From Ruminococcaceae bacterium YAD3003 (lineage in GTDB: Bacteria; Bacillota; Clostridia; Saccharofermentanales; Saccharofermentanaceae), in assembly GCA_900107185.1 (NCBI GenBank), contig FNPA01000004.1, positions 1 to 64,000 of the forward strand: a stretch of 64,000 nucleotides of DNA. The letters run 5' to 3'. Shown in pieces: positions 51,997-60,421 of this stretch. Position numbers and translations under genes: made by a program. The stretch's first letter is position 1. Each line of letters begins with the position of its first letter. Below the pieces are notes generated by a model. That model had not been told where the DNA came from and made no database searches. It was given only the letters and a program-made list of their open reading frames with translations.

Positions 51997-52539
51997 ATGA
52001 AGATCACTACACAGGGCAACGGAATCCGCATCGGCAACAGACTAGAGGAAAAGATTGCTGCCAAGATGTCGAAGTTCAATAAGTTCTCCGGCGACGATGG
52101 CACACTCAATGTCCGTATCAGACCAGATGGACCCGATATGGTAGTCGAGATCACAATGGAGTTCGGCGGTAAGATTTTAAGAGCTGAAGCATGTGATGAG
52201 GATATCCTGACAGCTGTTGACAGAACTGTTGACAAGCTCGAGTCTCAGATCAGAAGACAGAAGACCAAGTTCCTCAAGAAGAAGAAGGAGTATCCGGGAA
52301 TTGTAAGTTATCTTGAGGATGACGGTGGCGCAGATTTTGACATCGTTGACGAGAAGGAAGCAAAGATCACAAAGCGTAAGCAGTTCGCTCTAAGACCTAT
52401 GACATCCGAAGATGCTATCCTTCAGCTTGAGATGTTAGGACATGACTTCTACGTATATCTCGACAGTGATACAAATTCTGTTTGCGTAGTATATAAGAGA
52501 TATGACGGCGCTTATGGTCTGCTCGAACCTGAATACTGA
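51997..52539 (+). CDS. hpf: Ribosome hibernation-promoting factor, long form
   Basis: 180 residues. The N-terminal S30AE domain (MKITTQGNGIRIGNRLEEKIAAKMSK, ILRAEACDEDILTAVDRTVDKLESQIRRQKTKF) sits on the small subunit. The C-terminal domain, with ITKRKQFALRPMTSEDAILQLEMLGHDFYVYLD, dimerises and joins two ribosomes into 100S particles during stationary phase. GGGAGTGA lies before the ATG and TATAAT at 51939-51944. A terminator follows, so it is a single-gene unit. Confidence 0.95.
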   Translation: MKITTQGNGIRIGNRLEEKIAAKMSKFNKFSGDDGTLNVRIRPDGPDMVVEITMEFGGKILRAEACDEDILTAVDRTVDKLESQIRRQKTKFLKKKKEYPGIVSYLEDDGGADFDIVDEKEAKITKRKQFALRPMTSEDAILQLEMLGHDFYVYLDSDTNSVCVVYKRYDGAYGLLEPEY

Positions 52540-52562
52540 TACATAATTGAATAGCTAATACG

Positions 52563-52592
52563 GAGGCTGCCTTAATGGCAGCCTCTTTTTAT
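52563..52592 (+). terminator. Terminator of hpf
   Basis: GAGGCTGCC (52563-52571) pairs with GGCAGCCTC (52577-52585), followed by TTTTT. Confidence 0.9.
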
Positions 52593-52632
52593 TGATAACG
52601 TTTTTCTTTGACCAAAGCACATTTCTGCAAAA

Positions 52633-52739
52633 GTGAGTTAAAACATGCGTCACTTAACTCACCTTTTGACACACTTTCTTCTTTAAACTACGAAAAATGA
52701 GTCAAAATATGTGTTGTATAACGCATATTTCAACGCATC
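52633..52739. repeat. Cluster of related dyads and direct repeats upstream of the YunG-like gene
   Basis: A perfect 9-bp dyad, GTGAGTTAA (52633-52641) with TTAACTCAC (52654-52662), and a second, AAATATG (52705-52711) with CATATTT (52724-52730). The left parts are also direct repeats of each other: GTGAGTTAAAACATGCGT at 52633 and ATGAGTCAAAATATGTGT at 52697, 64 bp apart. No gene lies in 52593-52839. Promoter control of the YunG-like gene is the likeliest meaning. Confidence 0.5.
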
Positions 52740-52839
52740 TTTTGAAAGACTGACAAAATTGAAATGATGTTTAGTATACAAACCGATAGCCAAACATTAA
52801 TATAATAAAGAAAATGATATATATTGAAGGAAATGAATT

Positions 52840-53286
52840 ATGCCTTACTCTTTTTTGGGAAATGAGACTTCTTCTGAAGTAAAGCCGCTCGGGAACTGCG
52901 GCTATAGATTAGACTCTTTGAGAGATCTCTATGATGTTTTATCTGACGGTATCTGGAGAATCGAGACATGTGCACCAAGATTAAGAGATGGCTGGAGTCT
53001 CGAAAACATTACTCTGGGCCAGTGCTCCATTACCGCATTCCTCATCCAGGATATTTTCGGCGGTGAGGTCTATGGGATTTTAAGACCTGGCGGAAACTAT
53101 CACTGCTATAACGTAATAGACGGAAAACAATATGATCTTACGATCGAACAGTTCGGAAAAGAGGCAGATGAACTCGTTTACGATAATTCAAATCCGCAGA
53201 GCCGTGAGGTCCATTTCGCCAAGAAAGAGAAGTATGAGAGATACCTTCTTTTAAAGGAGCTACTCAAGGCAAAACGCGGAATCTGA
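52840..53286 (+). CDS. YunG-like protein
   Basis: 148 residues. GQCSITAFLIQDIFGGEVYG followed by GGNYHCYNVIDGKQYDLT, together with WSLENITLGQCS, matches the YunG family, which has a Gly-Gln-Cys and a His arranged as in papain-like folds. Whether it has peptidase or other activity is not established. GAAGGA precedes the ATG. The gene is free-standing, with an unusual repeat cluster upstream. Confidence 0.75.
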   Translation: MPYSFLGNETSSEVKPLGNCGYRLDSLRDLYDVLSDGIWRIETCAPRLRDGWSLENITLGQCSITAFLIQDIFGGEVYGILRPGGNYHCYNVIDGKQYDLTIEQFGKEADELVYDNSNPQSREVHFAKKEKYERYLLLKELLKAKRGI

Positions 53287-53374
53287 GCATACATTCTGTA
53301 ACACAATTGTTCCACAAGTGTTCTTTTGTCTGTGATACACTTATCGGGGATATTAGGACACTTAGGGAGGAGTT

Positions 53375-54781
53375 ATGAACATATTAAAGCAGTTTCTGGC
53401 TATATTTGTTATGGCGCTGGTAACAGCGTCATTAAGTTCTGTTGCATGGAAATGTGAAGTAAGATCCGGCGCCAACAGAGGCTGGGTATATACCGGAGAT
53501 TCTGCTTACTATTACGATGATCAGGGCGAAGAACTCGTTGGAATGCAGGTAATGCCTGATGACGGAACAACCAGATATTTCGATCCTGAAACCCATGCAA
53601 TGGTTAAGGGCGAAGTTGAGATTGACGGAAACAGATATTTCTTTGACGAGAACGGTGTTCTCGCTACCGGATTCCAGACCGTAGACGGAAACACTAAATA
53701 CTATGGTAATGATACAGGTATCATGAAGACCGGCTGGGTTACTTCAGGTCCTGAAAAGTTCTATTTTGATGAGATGACCGGCAATGAAGTATTCGGCTGG
53801 ACAGAGATCGGCGGAAATAAATACTATTTTGCTGAAGACAGCGGAAAACTGGTAAAAGGTTCTTTCGAGCTGGAAGGAAACAAATATTATTCTGATGCTG
53901 AAACAGGAATCCTGACCAGAGGCGTTGCAACTATCGATGAGAAGCAATATTACTTCGACAAAGATACAGGCATAATGACCACAGGCTGGGTCGAACTCGA
54001 TGGAAACAAGTATTACTTCGATGAAGAGACCGGCGCAGGTTACGATGGAATTATCACTCTCGAAGGATCCACTTATGGTTTTATCGGTGGAATGATGCTC
54101 ACTAACAAGAGAGCGATTGGTAATAATCATCTCTATTATTTTGGCGAAGACGGAACAGTTGTCCGTGAGATTGATGGTTCCAAACCGATGGTTGCCATCA
54201 CATACGATGACGGTCCTTCTATTTATACGGATTCAATCCTCGACGTATACGAGGAATATGGCCAGAAGTGCACATTCTTCGTAGTAGGTGACAGAATCAG
54301 CTGGAATGAGGAAGCCGCTATCCGTGAATATGAATTGGGCTGCGAGCAGGGTAATCACACATATAGTCACAACAGACTTACAGATCTTGATGCCGACGGA
54401 ATTACAGAAGTTCTCGCAGGAACAGATAACGAACTCATAAGAATTTCAGGTAAGCCATCAACATGCTTAAGGCCGCCTGAAGGTAGATATAATGATGTCG
54501 TAAAAGAAGTATGCGGTGTGCCGATCATTCTTTGGAGTATTGATACCGAGGACTGGAAGAGCAGAAACGCAGATTCTATTTGCAACCGTGTTATCGGTAA
54601 AGTAAAAGACGGCGACATCATTCTCATGCATGACCTTTATCAGTCAACCGCTGATGCAACAAAGAGAATCGTTCCCGCACTCGTTGATGCAGGATTCCAG
54701 CTCGTTACAGTAGAAGAGATGGGACTTCTCAAAATTGATGGCGGACTCGAGCCCGGAGTAGTTTACTATTCTATCCCGTAA
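53375..54781 (+). CDS. Polysaccharide deacetylase with cell-wall-binding repeats
   Basis: 468 residues. An N-terminal signal or anchor (LAIFVMALVTASLSSVAW) is followed by about nine 20-residue aromatic repeats (residues 35-265; GNKYYFDEETG, GWVELDGNKYYF) of the choline/glucan-binding type. Residues 272-460 are a NodB-homology deacetylase: TYDDGPS with the metal-binding Asp pair, GNHTYSHNRL with the His pair, LRPPEGRYND and SIDTEDW, and DIILMHD at the end. It is expected to remove acetyl groups from peptidoglycan GlcNAc or a related wall polymer. The DUF2974 gene follows 19 bp later, suggesting a common wall-related function. Confidence 0.92.
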   Translation: MNILKQFLAIFVMALVTASLSSVAWKCEVRSGANRGWVYTGDSAYYYDDQGEELVGMQVMPDDGTTRYFDPETHAMVKGEVEIDGNRYFFDENGVLATGFQTVDGNTKYYGNDTGIMKTGWVTSGPEKFYFDEMTGNEVFGWTEIGGNKYYFAEDSGKLVKGSFELEGNKYYSDAETGILTRGVATIDEKQYYFDKDTGIMTTGWVELDGNKYYFDEETGAGYDGIITLEGSTYGFIGGMMLTNKRAIGNNHLYYFGEDGTVVREIDGSKPMVAITYDDGPSIYTDSILDVYEEYGQKCTFFVVGDRISWNEEAAIREYELGCEQGNHTYSHNRLTDLDADGITEVLAGTDNELIRISGKPSTCLRPPEGRYNDVVKEVCGVPIILWSIDTEDWKSRNADSICNRVIGKVKDGDIILMHDLYQSTADATKRIVPALVDAGFQLVTVEEMGLLKIDGGLEPGVVYYSIP

Positions 54782-54800
54782 CAGATAATGCTTTAACGCT

Positions 54801-56441
54801 ATGGATAATATAACTGACTATGTGCGCTGGGTAGGCGGAAACGACTTTAAGGAAAGACCCTTTTCAAGAGTCGACAACATAGTGTTGTGCCAGTTGTGTT
54901 ATCTGGATTTAAGAGACATCACCGAGATATACGAAGAAGGCGGTGAAATGACTCTTAGAGATTGCATTACCAGCCTTACCAATCTCGGTGTTTCTATCCG
55001 CAAGATGGCACCTGATGACAGTGAGAGATTTACCCAACTGGTCAAGGTGTGCGCTAATTCAAGGCGTTTTGGTAATCTGTATATCTCATCCTTTATGGAT
55101 ATTCTAAATGAAGAAGATTCCATACAGTTTTCAGCAATGACTTTTTCTCCCTATGAAGGTGCAAAAGGCTGGGGTTTTGTTGCGTTCAGAGGTACAGACA
55201 GTACCATTGCAGGCTGGAAAGAAGATTTCATGACCAGTTTTACTCTGACTTCATCACAGACGATGGCTGAGAATTATGTCAGAGACAGACTCGAAACATT
55301 TGATACTCTCACAGTCGGTGGTCATTCGAAGGGTGGTAACCTCGCAGTATATTCGGTTGCGGTTCTGCCTGATGAATTGTTTGAGCGAATTGAACATGTA
55401 TATTCCAATGACGGTCCGGGCTTTTGCCATGAGGTACTGACAGAAGATCTCATCGCGAGGGTTAATCCAAAGGCAACAAGAATTATTCCGCAGTTCTCAA
55501 TCGTAGGAAGTGTTTTCGCGCCGAAGATAGATGACAGCTACGTAATAAAAAGCGATAAGCAGATGGCGAGCCAGCATGAGCTCTGTTCCTGGGGAATAGA
55601 TCACGGCGACCTTCTTATTGCGTCCGAAGGTATAGATCCTCTTGCAGCGCGAATCAACAGCGGTATCGATAAGTGGATATTCTCGGTTAACATCGATGAA
55701 CGCAGAAGGTTTATTAATGCGTTCTTCGACTCAATGGCAGAAGACGATACACAGACTCTGGAAGAATTTACTGCGCAGGGAACCAAAGGGTGGGAACGTA
55801 TACTCAAGGTGGTTCTGGGCGATGATCGGGGTTTAAGAATAGCGGCCGCTTCGCTGCCTGACCAAATGCTGTTTGACGGTGAAGGTAAGAAGGTCGCTAA
55901 GACGAGTCTTTTCAGGCAGTTCAGACGTTCTGATCTCGCGAAAGGTCTGGCCATGATTTTCGCGGCACTCGTGATTTTTTTCATTCCTGAAGAATTTATG
56001 TTTATCCTCGTCGGAGGACTGCTCCTTACGGCTACTGTTGTTTCAATTGTTCTCACGGTTCAGAAAGTTAAAAAAGACAATTGGAACTTTCAGCCGCATC
56101 TGGTTGATGCGACAGTTTCATCAGCGCTGTTGGCTGCAACGGTAATAACGTTCATCAAAGAAGGCGCCTTGTTTGTAATGGCGAGCGGAATCTTTGCGGC
56201 ACTCCTTTTTGCATATTCATATAACAGCCTCGCCAGATCAAAGAGAACAACTAACAAGACATACAGTATCCTGCTGATATTTAATGCGGCATTATGGGCC
56301 GTAAGCGGTCTTTATATTTTATTTGCTCCTGAAAACACACTGAGAGTTTATATGATCATAGTCGGTATACTGGCGATAGTAGACGGCCTGATGAGAGTAA
56401 TCAGAGCCTATAACATAAGACACCGCTGGTACACAAAATAA
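54801..56441 (+). CDS. DUF2974 (Mbeg1-like) hydrolase fused to a DUF308-like membrane domain
   Basis: 546 residues. Residues 1-370 fit the Mbeg1-like/DUF2974 family: NITDYVRWVGGNDFKERPFS, FVAFRGTDSTIAGWKEDF and the nucleophile elbow GGHSKGGNLAVYSV, i.e. GHSKG with the catalytic Ser, as in class-3 lipases. Residues 395-546 hold six or so helices resembling HdeD/DUF308 (AALVIFFIPEEFMFILVGGLLL, IIVGILAIVDGLMRVIRAYN). The hydrolase part would lie in the cytosol, next to the membrane. DUF2974 proteins usually lack such a tail. The substrate is unknown. It adjoins a wall deacetylase. Confidence 0.85.
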   Translation: MDNITDYVRWVGGNDFKERPFSRVDNIVLCQLCYLDLRDITEIYEEGGEMTLRDCITSLTNLGVSIRKMAPDDSERFTQLVKVCANSRRFGNLYISSFMDILNEEDSIQFSAMTFSPYEGAKGWGFVAFRGTDSTIAGWKEDFMTSFTLTSSQTMAENYVRDRLETFDTLTVGGHSKGGNLAVYSVAVLPDELFERIEHVYSNDGPGFCHEVLTEDLIARVNPKATRIIPQFSIVGSVFAPKIDDSYVIKSDKQMASQHELCSWGIDHGDLLIASEGIDPLAARINSGIDKWIFSVNIDERRRFINAFFDSMAEDDTQTLEEFTAQGTKGWERILKVVLGDDRGLRIAAASLPDQMLFDGEGKKVAKTSLFRQFRRSDLAKGLAMIFAALVIFFIPEEFMFILVGGLLLTATVVSIVLTVQKVKKDNWNFQPHLVDATVSSALLAATVITFIKEGALFVMASGIFAALLFAYSYNSLARSKRTTNKTYSILLIFNAALWAVSGLYILFAPENTLRVYMIIVGILAIVDGLMRVIRAYNIRHRWYTK

Positions 56442-56497
56442 CTTCATTTTGTTTAACGTCTGTTAACGCGTTGTGCGGTGCTTAATAAAAATGCTTA

Positions 56498-56506
56498 TGC
56501 TATAAT
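56498..56506 (+). promoter_or_regulatory. Extended -10 promoter element
   Basis: TGCTATAAT is an extended -10 element (TG-N-TATAAT, 56498-56506) 34 bp before the start of the next gene. No good -35 hexamer is seen at the right distance. Confidence 0.5.
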
Positions 56507-56539
56507 CAATTTATTCAGAATAAGGAGGGAGTTTTCATT

Positions 56540-57193
56540 ATGGCGGAAGATTTAGATAAGAAGATGGATCCTGAGATCAGTGATGTAGCTGATAAGACTG
56601 AAGAAGTGATAGAGGAAGAAGCTTCTGTTGTGGAAGCTGTTGAGGAAAAGGCTGAAGAGTCCGTAAAGGAAACTGAAGTTGCTGCTGCAGCTGCTGTCGC
56701 AACTGCTGCTGCCGGAGCTGAGAAAGCTGCTGAAAAAGCAGCAGAGAAGGCCGCTGCCAAGGAAGCTGAAGCTGCCGCAAAGGCTGCTAAGAAGGCAGAA
56801 GAGCAGGCTGCCAAGGATGCTGAGAAACTCCAGGCCGCAAAAGATAAGGCTGCTGCTAAGTTAGAGAAGAAGAATCAGAAGAGAGCTGCACAGCAGGCTT
56901 TGTATGATGCTTGCCCTCCGCAGTACAGACCTGTATCTACTTCCAAGTATTTCTGGCTCGGTATTGTAAGTTTCCTTCCGTGCATCGGTTTTATCATGAC
57001 ACTTATCCTCTCCGTAATCGGACGCAACAGAAACGTTAAGAATTTTGAGAGAGCGATTCTTGCTTATTACATAATCGCAATTATCCTCGCATTGATCGCA
57101 GTAATCGTTGTAGGTGTTGCTCTTCCTTCAGGTGTAAGAGACAACGTTATCGATTCGATCAGAACCATCATCGGTTCAGTACATTTTGTTTAA
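56540..57193 (+). CDS. Ala/Lys/Glu-rich coiled-coil membrane protein
   Basis: 217 residues. The first 55 are acidic and the region 55-125 is Ala/Glu/Lys-rich, likely a single long helix or coiled coil (AEKAAEKAAEKAAAKEAEAA). Two hydrophobic segments follow, FWLGIVSFLPCIGFIMTLIL and AILAYYIIAIILALIAVIVV, so the charged part faces the cytosol. I do not recognise a family with known function. GGAGG lies before the ATG and a long terminator after it, so it is monocistronic. Low-complexity composition makes similarity searches unreliable. Confidence 0.75.
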   Translation: MAEDLDKKMDPEISDVADKTEEVIEEEASVVEAVEEKAEESVKETEVAAAAAVATAAAGAEKAAEKAAEKAAAKEAEAAAKAAKKAEEQAAKDAEKLQAAKDKAAAKLEKKNQKRAAQQALYDACPPQYRPVSTSKYFWLGIVSFLPCIGFIMTLILSVIGRNRNVKNFERAILAYYIIAIILALIAVIVVGVALPSGVRDNVIDSIRTIIGSVHFV

Positions 57194-57212
57194 TCAATAA
57201 CTAAACAAACAC

Positions 57213-57244
57213 AGAGGCCGTCTCACGTGAGGCGGCCTCTTTTG
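57213..57244 (+). terminator. Terminator after the coiled-coil membrane protein gene
   Basis: AGAGGCCG (57213-57220) pairs with CGGCCTCT (57233-57240), with an inner CTCAC/GTGAG stem, followed by TTTG. Confidence 0.85.
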
Positions 57245-57332
57245 TTGCCTTCTTTTTATCCTGATGCCTCATGTTTGTAACATTGTTATTCTACAATCGA
57301 GTTATTAGTAAAAAGAAAGTGGGTAATTGGAT

Positions 57333-57959
57333 ATGGAAGACAGACTTATATCTAAGAAAGATCTTCTCACAAAAGAAGGAATCTCTTACGGAACACTCTA
57401 TCGCTGGAAGCGTCAGGGTTTGATTCCTGAGAGTTGGTTCATTCACAAGGCTACCGAGATCGGTCAGGCTACTTTCTTCCCTGAAGAAAAGATTACAGCC
57501 AGAATCAGCCGCATCAAGGATCTCAAGAGTGAACTCTCAGTAGATCAGATGCAGGAACTCTTTTCTGCTAACGTTGAGAGCTTCAAGATTCCTTTGCAGG
57601 ATTTCAAGGATTTGGAGATCGTAGGAAGAATGTCTGTTACCGCTTTTACATCTGTTTTCCCTATGAAAGATCTCTTAGACTTCAATGATGTTTTCGCAAT
57701 GTATGTTGTTGACCACCTCATGAAGCTCTCCGGTATTTATCTCGAGGATGCAAAGCAGGTATTGAGACTTCTTTGTAAGTATCTGTCTGCAGAAGCTTCA
57801 AAGGAATATCAGCTCATTCTTCTCCGCAAGATGGGCGTTCCTATGACAGTTCTCGTAAGAGGCGAAGACGAGATCCTGCTCGAAGATAATGCAGAGATCA
57901 TTGCTTGTGCTAACCTCGGTGAATTTGAGGAAGCATTGAAGGATCAGCTCATTGCCTGA
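57333..57959 (+). CDS. YhbD-family (DUF4004) MerR-like protein
   Basis: 208 residues. The N-terminus (LISKKDLLTKEGISYGTLYRWKRQG) is a MerR-like winged helix, and TEIGQATFFPEEKITARISRIK matches the YhbD/DUF4004 family. The remainder is helical with no recognisable ligand motif. ATG 57333 is used; an in-frame TTG at 57327 is an alternative. The ArsR-type gene follows 12 bp downstream. In Bacillus, yhbD sits next to bactofilin genes; none is present here, so control of something else, perhaps with the ArsR partner, is the natural reading. Confidence 0.82.
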   Translation: MEDRLISKKDLLTKEGISYGTLYRWKRQGLIPESWFIHKATEIGQATFFPEEKITARISRIKDLKSELSVDQMQELFSANVESFKIPLQDFKDLEIVGRMSVTAFTSVFPMKDLLDFNDVFAMYVVDHLMKLSGIYLEDAKQVLRLLCKYLSAEASKEYQLILLRKMGVPMTVLVRGEDEILLEDNAEIIACANLGEFEEALKDQLIA

Positions 57960-57971
57960 TAAAGAATAGAG

Positions 57972-58388
57972 ATGGCAGTAAGAGACGAACAGCTGATTGT
58001 AGTTTTAGGCGTTCTCGCAGAAGGCGTCAGATTCAGGATCTTGTCCATGATAGCTTCAAGGGGCGAACTTACAGCCAAGGAAATTCTTGAAGGTTTTGAT
58101 TTTACTCAACCGACTTTGTCACACCACATGGCCTGCCTTGTTAATGCAGGCCTTGTTAACCTCAAACGCAAGGGAAGGTATGCATATTATTCGGTCAACA
58201 AAGATACGATTGAAATGCTCTCTTCTGAAATAGCGTCACTAAAGAACCCTTCGAAAGAAGTATCTGTCGAGAAGAAAACAAAGCGAAAGGAAGAACCTGT
58301 CAGCGAAGTTTCTGCCGAAAAGAACAAGAAGGGCAAAAAGAAGAAAAAGAAGGATAAGGACAAGTCCAAGAAGAAGAAAAAAGATTGA
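57972..58388 (+). CDS. ArsR-type HTH regulator with lysine-rich tail
   Basis: 138 residues. Residues 8-85 are a winged helix of the ArsR family: VRFRILSMIASRGELTAKEI, then LEGFDFTQPTLSHHMACLVNAGLVNLKRKGRYAYYSV. The CxC metal-binding pair of arsenic-type members is absent. The C-terminal 45 residues are almost all Lys with some Glu (KKGKKKKKKDKDKSKKKKKD), probably a flexible, DNA- or RNA-contacting tail. Coupled to the YhbD gene. The target is unknown. Confidence 0.88.
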   Translation: MAVRDEQLIVVLGVLAEGVRFRILSMIASRGELTAKEILEGFDFTQPTLSHHMACLVNAGLVNLKRKGRYAYYSVNKDTIEMLSSEIASLKNPSKEVSVEKKTKRKEEPVSEVSAEKNKKGKKKKKKDKDKSKKKKKD

Positions 58389-58413
58389 TCTGCAATCTTA
58401 GTTAAATCCACAC

Positions 58414-58450
58414 ACGGCCGGAATTGAATTTACAATTTCGGCCGTTTTTT
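58414..58450 (+). terminator. Terminator of the YhbD-ArsR pair
   Basis: ACGGCCG (58414-58420) and CGGCCGT (58439-58445), with an inner AATTG/CAATT pairing, followed by TTTTTT. An extended -10 element, TTGGTATAAT (58452-58461), lies just after it for the next gene. Confidence 0.85.
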
Positions 58451-58524
58451 GTTGGTATAATTATTATCAATCGAGAATGATTAATGGAAATCATTCCGGA
58501 ATTTTAATAGGGGGTGGATTATAT

Positions 58525-59223
58525 ATGGCTTATTGCAGAAATTGCGGAGCACAGCTCAATGATGATGATGTTTTTTGCTTCAAGTGCGGACAAGCTGTTG
58601 ACAGGAATGCGAATGAAGATGCCGTAGCGGAAAACATGTATGATGCTTCTGCTGCTGTTCCGATGAGTAAAGAAGAGAGCATTGCTCTTGCAGAAAAACT
58701 CAAAGTTGAGTATTCAACAATTGAAAGGCTTCATAAAGAAGTAAGCGAAAATGAAACAGCATTAAGAAGACCTATTTCTCTTTCCGGCAGACGCTATTCT
58801 GCGTTCAGGTTTTTCTGGCCTTTTTTGATCTATGCATACCTTGCTCTTAACGCAGTCTTAATACTAGGTGTAATATTCGCTTCGGCAGATGATACCGGAA
58901 GCGGATACATGATTACACTTTTCCTGGCATTTGGCACTGCTGTAGGTTTATTGATTTTCGGCGGTGTGCGTGCGGGACGTAAGAGGGATTCATTAAATGA
59001 GGAACTCTATTGGGATGAGCAAAATATTCTCAAGAAACAAAAAGATCTCGAGAACCGCACGGCAGAACTTAAGGTAAAACTTAAGAACAAGAAAAACGAT
59101 GTCGCTGAATACCAGAAGATCGTTCCTTCAAAATACAGGACTAAGTACTATATGGAAAGAGTGATATTACTTCTTCAGACTGACAGGGCAACGGATTTCA
59201 ATGACGCAATTAAGTCTCTCTGA
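58525..59223 (+). CDS. Zinc-ribbon protein with membrane helices
   Basis: 232 residues from ATG 58525, which follows GGGGGTGG. The start MAYCRNCGAQLNDDDVFCFK continues to CGQ, a four-Cys zinc ribbon. A helix region follows, then two membrane segments: FFWPFLIYAYLALNAVLILG and YMITLFLAFGTAVGLLIFGG. The C-terminal third is a charged coiled coil (NILKKQKDLENRTAELKVKL). I know of no assigned function. It is the third ribbon-headed protein in this window. Confidence 0.82.
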   Translation: MAYCRNCGAQLNDDDVFCFKCGQAVDRNANEDAVAENMYDASAAVPMSKEESIALAEKLKVEYSTIERLHKEVSENETALRRPISLSGRRYSAFRFFWPFLIYAYLALNAVLILGVIFASADDTGSGYMITLFLAFGTAVGLLIFGGVRAGRKRDSLNEELYWDEQNILKKQKDLENRTAELKVKLKNKKNDVAEYQKIVPSKYRTKYYMERVILLLQTDRATDFNDAIKSL

Positions 59224-59254
59224 AATTGAGTTGAGTCTTAAATGAAAACTAAAA

Positions 59255-59280
59255 AGGGCATCCCGTATTTGGGATGCCCT
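59255..59280. terminator. Bidirectional terminator before mscL end
   Basis: AGGGCATCCC (59255-59264) pairs perfectly with GGGATGCCCT (59271-59280). The A run to the left makes a T tract for the minus strand, so it serves mscL best. Confidence 0.85.
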
Positions 59281-59305
59281 GATTATTGATCTGATGTTTA
59301 TTGCG

Positions 59306-59755
59306 TTATTTCGCAGCGTTCTGTGCCTTGAGGGAATCTCTGATCTCAGTAAGGAGTTTAACTTCTTCAGAAGGCTCAGGTGCAGGTGCGGGTTCTTCTT
59401 TCTTACCCTTCTTAAGCTTCTTGCCGATACCGCTCTTAAGAGTGTTGATAGCCTTAAGCATAATAAAAAGGATTATAGCCATGATAAGGAAATTGATGAT
59501 GGCTGTAATGAATGCACCGTAGTTAAGTGAAAGACTCTGGATCTCTTCCATTGTGAGACCTGTGTAGTCAACCCAGGGAAGTCTGATAGATCCTGCGATT
59601 TCAGCGCCGCCGACAGAAGCGATCAAAGGATTAACGAAACTGTCTGTAAAGGAAGTAACGATATCCTTGAATGCAGCACCGACGATAACACCGATAGCCA
59701 TATCAACTACATTGCCCTTGAGTGCGAATTCCTTGAATTCTGATATTAAACCCAT
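59306..59755 (-). CDS. mscL: Large-conductance mechanosensitive channel
   Basis: 149 residues. The first helix MGLISEFKEFALKGNVVDMAIGVIVGAAF is diagnostic, with the second helix INFLIMAIILFIMLKAINTL near 85-105. A charged cytoplasmic bundle with Pro/Glu-rich residues ends the protein. The homopentamer opens under membrane tension to release solutes on osmotic downshock. GGGAGG precedes the start on the minus strand. It is separated from the next minus-strand gene by a terminator. Confidence 0.96.
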   Translation of the reverse strand: MGLISEFKEFALKGNVVDMAIGVIVGAAFKDIVTSFTDSFVNPLIASVGGAEIAGSIRLPWVDYTGLTMEEIQSLSLNYGAFITAIINFLIMAIILFIMLKAINTLKSGIGKKLKKGKKEEPAPAPEPSEEVKLLTEIRDSLKAQNAAK

Positions 59756-59785
59756 AATGTTTTTCCCTCCTGATGGATTGTTTAT

Positions 59786-59817
59786 TAAAAACCCCGGGTC
59801 TGCATAACAGACCCGGG
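59786..59817 (-). terminator. Terminator of the P-loop protein gene
   Basis: CCCGGGTCTG (59793-59802) and CAGACCCGGG (59808-59817) form a perfect 10-bp stem; on the minus strand a T tract follows. Confidence 0.88.
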
Positions 59818-59842
59818 AAGTTTTACCATATTAAATTGTAGA

Positions 59843-60250
59843 TCAAGCAAACTTTCTTGCTTCTTCGGGAAGGCTGTCAATCTCGCCACTGTAAAGGATA
59901 GTAGCTGTAACAGGTGTGTCCTTCAAGAATGCGTCAAGCTTCAAAAGGAATGCGCCAAGGCCTTCGGGATCGTAGTTGTTAGCAACTTTGCAGATTGCGT
60001 CAACATAGATATGTGTCAAGTCGTAATCTTTGGAGCAGATACCGCAGATGAATGCGAGAACCTGGTCAAAACCTTCGATGGGGTATTCCTTCATATTTAC
60101 AAGACGAACTGTGGGCTTGAGAAGCTGGTCTAATCTGTTTCCGCGCTCAAGGCATACTACGTTGCTGTCAGTAGCTGCAACTGCGTTAATGTCATCGACG
60201 AGCTTTGCTGTCTTGCCCGTGCCCTTAGGTCCTGCAATAAGTTTAATCAT
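59843..60250 (-). CDS. Small P-loop NTP-binding protein
   Basis: 135 residues. Walker A is MIKLIAGPKGTGKTAKLVD at the very start; a Walker-B-like hydrophobic strand ends in LTHIYVDAICKVANN. The protein is too short for AAA+ or ABC folds and looks like a stand-alone P-loop domain common in Firmicutes with no assigned role. GGAGAC lies before the ATG. It sits upstream of mscL on the same strand but has its own terminator. Confidence 0.8.
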   Translation of the reverse strand: MIKLIAGPKGTGKTAKLVDDINAVAATDSNVVCLERGNRLDQLLKPTVRLVNMKEYPIEGFDQVLAFICGICSKDYDLTHIYVDAICKVANNYDPEGLGAFLLKLDAFLKDTPVTATILYSGEIDSLPEEARKFA

Positions 60251-60364
60251 AGAATGTCTCCTTTGGGGATCATATTTCCATTGGATATTTGGATATGTTT
60301 ATTTTAGTATAATTGGCACCTGAAATGAATATTAAAATGTAAAAAATCAGGAACATTTTTCGGT

Positions 60365-60393
60365 TTGCGTTATTTTTATCTATATGGTAAAAT
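60365..60393 (+). promoter_or_regulatory. Promoter of the rimP-nusA operon
   Basis: TTGCGT (60365-60370) and TAAAAT (60388-60393) with a 17-bp spacer. The start near 60400 leaves about 70 bases of leader that include a terminator-like hairpin. Confidence 0.65.
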
Positions 60394-60421
60394 TAGCCAG
60401 TTCATAAAAGAGTTTTTACGA

